The position numbers and the translations under genes were made by a program. Below the pieces are notes generated by a model. That model ran no database searches and was not told where the DNA came from. It was given only the letters and a program-made list of their open reading frames with translations. Source: Verrucomicrobia bacterium UBA740 (lineage in GTDB: Bacteria > Verrucomicrobiota > Kiritimatiellia > RFP12 > UBA1067). Taken from it: 19,139 nt of DNA. Location of the stretch: NCBI GenBank assembly GCA_002298665.1, contig DBKW01000098.1, forward strand, positions 275 through 19,413, in the 5' to 3' direction. Below are positions 15,596 through 19,139 of the stretch, piece after piece; within the stretch, counting starts at the first letter, position 1, and the number at the start of each line of letters is the position of its first letter.

Positions 15596-15996
15596 AACGC
15601 CTGGCGTGGATGCTGCTGTCCCTCGCGTTGGTGTGGACGCTCTATGCCGTCCGCGCCAATGTCTGGTTTCGCCTCTACCCGGTATTTGTCGTGGCGGGCG
15701 TTTTGGCGGCTTTCGCGCTCTCGCTTTTCCGCACGCCGCTCGTGGAGGTCTTCGCCGCGCGTCTGGGCGCGACGCTGGATGCGCCCACAAAGCGCTACTG
15801 TCTCCGCGTGACGCGCCTGTGGGTCTGCTTTCTGGCGCTCCATCTCGCGCTGACGCTCGCGACGCTTTGGATGCCCCTTGCTGCGTGGGCGCTCTACAAT
15901 GGCTGCCTCGCCTATGTGCTCATCGGCGCGCTTCTGGGCGGCGAGTGGCTATACCGCCGTTTCGTCTGGTCGCGCAAGGCCGCCCCGCGGGGATAG
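15592..15996 (+). CDS. COG4648-family membrane protein of APE-type clusters
   Basis: A 134-residue integral membrane protein with about four hydrophobic segments (4-20, 26-46, 75-97, 98-118). The C-terminal half carries the family signature: YCLRVTRLWVCF (69-80), then ALYNGCLAYVLIGALLGGEW and YRRF (100-124). Proteins of this family occur almost only next to the ACPs and AMP ligase of aryl polyene and related polyene-lipid clusters; the biochemical role is not well defined. It is somewhat shorter than relatives I recall. The ATG overlaps the upstream ACP stop. It ends in TAG at 15994, in the same frame as the next gene, 6 nt before the next ATG. Confidence 0.85.
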   Translation: MKRLAWMLLSLALVWTLYAVRANVWFRLYPVFVVAGVLAAFALSLFRTPLVEVFAARLGATLDAPTKRYCLRVTRLWVCFLALHLALTLATLWMPLAAWALYNGCLAYVLIGALLGGEWLYRRFVWSRKAAPRG

Positions 15997-16002
15997 TTCG
16001 CC

Positions 16003-17328
16003 ATGTCGAAAGCCTCCTCGGATCTTGTCGCATTTGAAACGTCCGGCTCGTCGGGCGCGGCGAAGCCCATCGTGCGGACCGAATCCTCCCTGCAGGAGGA
16101 CGCCGCGGCGCTTGTGCGCGAATTTCCTTCGGTCTGGGGCGATCCGTCGGTGACGGTGGTCTCGTCCGTGCGTCCCGAGCACATGTACGGGGCGCTGTGG
16201 CGCGTGCGCGCACCCCGAAAGGCGAACCTGCCCGTAGACCCCGCGCTCGTCCTCTCCGTTGAACAGCTGCTGGACCTCGCGCGGCGCTATGGACGCCTCC
16301 TTTTCGTGACGACGCCCTCCTTCCTCGAGAAGGCGGTCGCGCATCCCGATTTCCCGCGCCTAAAGGGCCATCTGGCCTCCGTCGTGACGTCCGGGAGCCT
16401 TTTGCGGACCGAGACGGCCGCGGCGGTCCAGGCGTTGGTCGGCATTTCGCCGCTCGAGATTTTCGGTTGCACGGAAGCCGGCACCGTCGCCTCGCGCCGC
16501 CAGAGCGAAGGTCCGCTCTGGAAAGTCTATTCCCCCGTAAACGTCGAACCGTGCCCCGGGGGACTTTCCGTTGATTCGCCTTTCGCGCTGTCGCGTCCCT
16601 ATGTGATGTCCGATGCGATCGAGCCGGAGGACGCGCGGCACTTCCGTCTGCTGGGGCGGACCGATCGCCGGGTGAAGATTCTCGAGTCTTACGTCTCTCT
16701 GCCGGATGTCGAGGTCGCCTTCGAGTCGCATCCGTTTGTGGCGCGTGCGCATGCCGTCGTCTATGGCGCGGACATCCCCCGCATCGGCCTCCTGATCGTG
16801 CCGGCGCCCGCTGCGTTTGATTCGCCGCCGCCCACGCTTGCCGCGTTCAACTCCCGTCTGCGCGCAGATCTCCGCGCGAAAATCCCGCCCGCGGCATTCC
16901 CCCGCCGCATACGTCTCGTGCGCCAGTTGCCCGCAAACGAACAAGGCAAGGTGACGGCCGCCGCGGCACGAAAGGCGCTCGACCTCTGGGCGCGTGAACC
17001 CTTCGTGACGGACTGGTCCTGCGTCGCGGGGACGCTCGCGGCGACGCTGGTTTTTCCCGCCGATCTGCCGTGCTTCCAAGGTCACTTCCCGGGAATGCCC
17101 GTTTTGCCCGGCGTTGCCCAGCTCTACTATCTGCGCCACTTTGCGCGCCAGGCCTTCCTCGACTTCCCGGACGCGGCCACGTATCGCCGGCTCAAATTCC
17201 AGAAAATCATCCGTCCCGGAACGCCCGTGGCCTTGCGTGTCGTGCGTACGGACAACGCCTTCGATTGTTCGCTTGCGGGACCGAACGGTCTTTGTTCCTC
17301 CTGTCTGGTCGCGGGAGGGACCCCATGA
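16003..17328 (+). CDS. acyl-AMP ligase fused to a hotdog dehydratase (APE type)
   Basis: A 441-residue two-domain protein. Residues 1-325 are an adenylate-forming acyl ligase: the ATP loop FETSGSSGAAKP (11-22), a segment VRPEHMYGALW, IFGCTEAG (153-160), the hinge motif GRTDRRVKI (218-226) and the C-terminal catalytic lysine Lys316 in NEQGK. Residues about 330-441 are a FabA/FabZ/ApeI-like hotdog domain with GHFPGMPVLPGVAQL (360-374; His361). The first half would activate an acyl or aromatic acid and load an ACP; the second would dehydrate 3-hydroxyacyl-ACP. In typical APE clusters these are separate genes. The ligase starts only 12 residues before the ATP loop, so the usual N-terminal subdomain (roughly 100 residues or more) is absent. 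An in-frame TAG at 15994 rules out a longer reading frame. Confidence 0.88.
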   Translation: MSKASSDLVAFETSGSSGAAKPIVRTESSLQEDAAALVREFPSVWGDPSVTVVSSVRPEHMYGALWRVRAPRKANLPVDPALVLSVEQLLDLARRYGRLLFVTTPSFLEKAVAHPDFPRLKGHLASVVTSGSLLRTETAAAVQALVGISPLEIFGCTEAGTVASRRQSEGPLWKVYSPVNVEPCPGGLSVDSPFALSRPYVMSDAIEPEDARHFRLLGRTDRRVKILESYVSLPDVEVAFESHPFVARAHAVVYGADIPRIGLLIVPAPAAFDSPPPTLAAFNSRLRADLRAKIPPAAFPRRIRLVRQLPANEQGKVTAAAARKALDLWAREPFVTDWSCVAGTLAATLVFPADLPCFQGHFPGMPVLPGVAQLYYLRHFARQAFLDFPDAATYRRLKFQKIIRPGTPVALRVVRTDNAFDCSLAGPNGLCSSCLVAGGTP

Positions 17329-17933
17329 GAAGGATGCGGACTCTTCTCTTCGGGCTTCTGGTGGCCTGCGGCGCGGGTAGCCTGTTCGCCGCTTCCCTGC
17401 CGCCCGCGTGCCAGACGGCTCTCCGGCGCGCCTTGGATGCGGACGCGGCCTGGCGCATGACGCGTACGCTCCCCGGCGCACTTCGCCCACTCGTTTCAAC
17501 CGGCCTCGTTTCCTGTGCACGCTTTCGCGGCATTGTCTGGGATATGCGCGCGCCGCTCCCGCTTGCCATCACCCTGACCACGAATGCCATGGTCTTCGCC
17601 GACGAGGAGGGCATGCGCGTCAAGGATCTGGACAGCCTGCCCTACTATGCCGAAATACGCGCCCGTACGGACGCCTTTGCGGACGGCGACGCGACGGCGT
17701 TCGACGGCCTTTTCGACTGGCGGGCGTGGATGGCCCCGGACGGGAAGGGGTGGGCGCTTGCGCTCAAACCCGCGCTCGCGCCCCTGCGCCGGCTCTTTAC
17801 GCGCATCGACCTGTCGGGCGCGGCGGAAATCACGAACGTGACCTGGCGGACCCCGCAGCAGGGCGACATCCGCCTTGATTTCACCGAACTCGGTCGCGGA
17901 ACCCACCGCCTTTGGGAGAAGCCGGCAAAATGA
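17325..17933 (+). CDS. LolA-like outer-membrane lipoprotein carrier family protein
   Basis: A 202-residue secreted protein with a signal peptide (MRRMRTLLFGLLVACGAGSLFA, cleavage likely near residue 22). The mature part follows the LolA beta-barrel pattern: GIVWDMRAPLPLAITLTTNA with FADEEGMRVKDLDSLP, then WALALKPALAPLRRLFTRID and the strand-rich NVTWRTPQQGDIRLDF. LolA-like proteins are regular members of aryl polyene clusters, where they are thought to carry the lipid product across the periplasm together with the MMPL exporter. It is unlikely to be the housekeeping LolA because of this context. The ATG overlaps the stop of the ligase-dehydratase gene, and its own stop overlaps the exporter start (ATGA at both ends). 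Confidence 0.85.
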   Translation: MRRMRTLLFGLLVACGAGSLFAASLPPACQTALRRALDADAAWRMTRTLPGALRPLVSTGLVSCARFRGIVWDMRAPLPLAITLTTNAMVFADEEGMRVKDLDSLPYYAEIRARTDAFADGDATAFDGLFDWRAWMAPDGKGWALALKPALAPLRRLFTRIDLSGAAEITNVTWRTPQQGDIRLDFTELGRGTHRLWEKPAK

Positions 17934-19139
17934 ACGCGCGACGCCTGGGGGTCTGCTGCCTCGTTCCGCTCGTTCTCGCGGCACTCTGTGCGCTGCTCTA
18001 TTGCCTGCGCGCCTGGACCGTCGAGACTTCGCTCTACGACCTCCTCGGGCCGGCCGGGAAGACCCTGCCCGCCGCCCTGCGCAATCCCGCGGCGGACCTC
18101 GTGCCCGTCCTTATGCGCGCGCCCGACTTCGAATCGGCACGGACGGCCGCCGCGAATCTCGCCGTGCGCCTCCCCGCGGTTTCCCCCGCGGTCCTGCGGG
18201 TGCACGCCCGGACCGATGGCGCGGACTTTGCGGACTTTCTGAGTTTCTGCCGCGCACATCCCGCGGGCCTTGTCGCGCCGTCGGCCGCCGAGCTTCTGGA
18301 AACGCCCCAGGGCCGCGCCAGACTCGCGCGCCGTGCCTTGCGCATGTATCTCGCTACCCCCGTCCCGCCCCTCTTTTCCCCCGCGGAAGATCCGTTCGGC
18401 CTCCTCAACGGCTATGTCGCCTCGCTCCCGTCCCTCTATGCCGGCTGGTCGCCGCGGGAAGGGTTCCTCGTCGCGCCCGACGCGACGGATACGGTCGTTC
18501 TCGTCGTCCTCGAACTCGCCCCCGCCGTGCTCGCCGACACCCGCAAGCTCGTGGAATTCAAGCAGGCGTTCGACGCGCTGTGCGCGCAGATCGTCCATCC
18601 CCCGGTTTCCGTCGTGGCTTGCGGCGTGCCGCTCCACACGGCGACGACCGCCGCGCGCTGCCAGCGCGAAATGGGCGCCTTGACGGTCTTTTCCGTCCTC
18701 TTCATCGCCGGGCTCGGCTTTGTCGTGTTCAAGTCCTTCCGCTGGCTGCCCTGCGTGTTCCTCACGCTCCTCTGCGCGCTGTTGACGGGCCTCGCGGCGC
18801 TTCTTCTGTGCTTCGCCTCCGTCCACGCTCTGACGTTTGTCCTGGGGACGACCTTGCTCGGCCTGGTCGTGGACTACGCCTTTCACCGTCTCCTCCAGCC
18901 CGCGCAAAACGCCGCCGCCGTCGCCAAGGGGCTCTGCCTCTCGTGCCTGACGACCGAAATCAGCCTCTTGCCGCTTCTCTTCAGCGCCATCCCCGTCCTG
19001 TGCCAGACCGCCGTCTTTCTGGGCGCGGGTCTGGCCGCGAGCCTGGCGAGCGTCCTTTTCCTTTACCCCCCGTCCGGCGCGGCGCATCCGCGGACCGAAA
19101 CGCCCCAAATCGCCGCGCCCCGCCGCGGCGTAGGCCCGT
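17930..19139 (+). CDS. MMPL/RND-family exporter, partial (cut by window end)
   Basis: The first 403 residues of an open frame that runs off the right edge; the family is about 750-800 residues, so roughly half is visible. A first membrane helix (about 6-26) is followed by a large periplasmic loop (27-245) and then a cluster of membrane helices from about 248 to 380. The helix-4 motif GTTLLGLVVDYAFH (306-319) carries Asp315, the proton-relay residue of RND/MMPL transporters. Exporters of this type occur in aryl polyene and xanthomonadin clusters next to LolA-like proteins and probably extract the finished lipid from the inner membrane. The ATG at 17930 overlaps the previous stop. Near the right edge the last residues (about 381-403) form a hydrophilic linker before the second half. 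Confidence 0.87.
   Translation, partial: MNARRLGVCCLVPLVLAALCALLYCLRAWTVETSLYDLLGPAGKTLPAALRNPAADLVPVLMRAPDFESARTAAANLAVRLPAVSPAVLRVHARTDGADFADFLSFCRAHPAGLVAPSAAELLETPQGRARLARRALRMYLATPVPPLFSPAEDPFGLLNGYVASLPSLYAGWSPREGFLVAPDATDTVVLVVLELAPAVLADTRKLVEFKQAFDALCAQIVHPPVSVVACGVPLHTATTAARCQREMGALTVFSVLFIAGLGFVVFKSFRWLPCVFLTLLCALLTGLAALLLCFASVHALTFVLGTTLLGLVVDYAFHRLLQPAQNAAAVAKGLCLSCLTTEISLLPLLFSAIPVLCQTAVFLGAGLAASLASVLFLYPPSGAAHPRTETPQIAAPRRGVGP

Noticed and set aside
15994..16003. Possible amber read-through fusing the COG4648 protein to the acyl ligase (same frame, single TAG)
   Set aside because: The ligase has its own ATG 6 nt later, a purine-rich GGGGA precedes it, and the COG4648 family ends naturally here. 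There is no sign of UAG recoding: ordinary stops are used throughout the window.

Overview
The window is a gene-dense, GC-rich bacterial chromosome segment. All 17 recognised genes lie on the + strand, mostly joined by 4-bp ATGA/GTGA overlaps or short gaps. The organism looks Gram-negative: it has a Kdo transferase (waaA), a lipoprotein, a LolA-like carrier and an RND/MMPL exporter. It carries a bacterial V-type ATPase with the DUF2764 subunit, a combination known from Chlamydiae, Spirochaetes, Bacteroidetes and other PVC bacteria. Together with the high GC and TPR-rich membrane proteins, I lean towards the Verrucomicrobiota/Kiritimatiellota side of the PVC group. That placement is inference; no rRNA or other marker is present.

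Layout: (1) 1-231 is a non-coding leader holding a REP-like hairpin, a near-direct repeat, a G-quadruplex-capable G-tract and a textbook sigma70-type promoter. (2) 232-4421 encodes V-ATPase subunits E, DUF2764, A and B; the stalk and membrane subunits D, I and K, normally downstream, are absent. (3) 4467-7969 holds topA, whose C-terminus carries three 40-residue repeats and no zinc ribbons, coupled by ATGA to a Xer-type tyrosine recombinase. (4) 8007-12523 begins at an extended -10 promoter and encodes a NifS/IscS-type cysteine desulfurase, a small lipoprotein resembling an HMA domain without its CxxC, a NeuD/PglD-type acyltransferase, WaaA and an anchored TPR protein. (5) 12578-15040 has its own consensus promoter and encodes a large polytopic membrane protein with C-terminal TPRs. 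(6) 15047 to the window end is the start of an aryl-polyene (APE)-like lipid/pigment operon: two acyl carrier proteins, a COG4648 membrane protein, an acyl-AMP ligase fused to a hotdog dehydratase, a LolA-like protein and an MMPL exporter cut by the window edge.

How they work together: the V-ATPase operon supplies the catalytic head (A3B3) and peripheral stalk E. The topA-xer pair deals with supercoiling and probably chromosome dimer resolution. The neuD-waaA pair points to envelope glycolipid assembly. In the APE-like operon, acyl chains would be activated, carried on ACPs, dehydrated, and moved to the outer membrane by the LolA/MMPL pair. Condensing enzymes and ketoreductases are not in view and may lie beyond 19139. 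The most unusual items are the TopA triplicate repeat, the ligase-dehydratase fusion with a missing N-terminal subdomain, the shortened V-ATPase operon, and the possibly leaderless nifS transcript.
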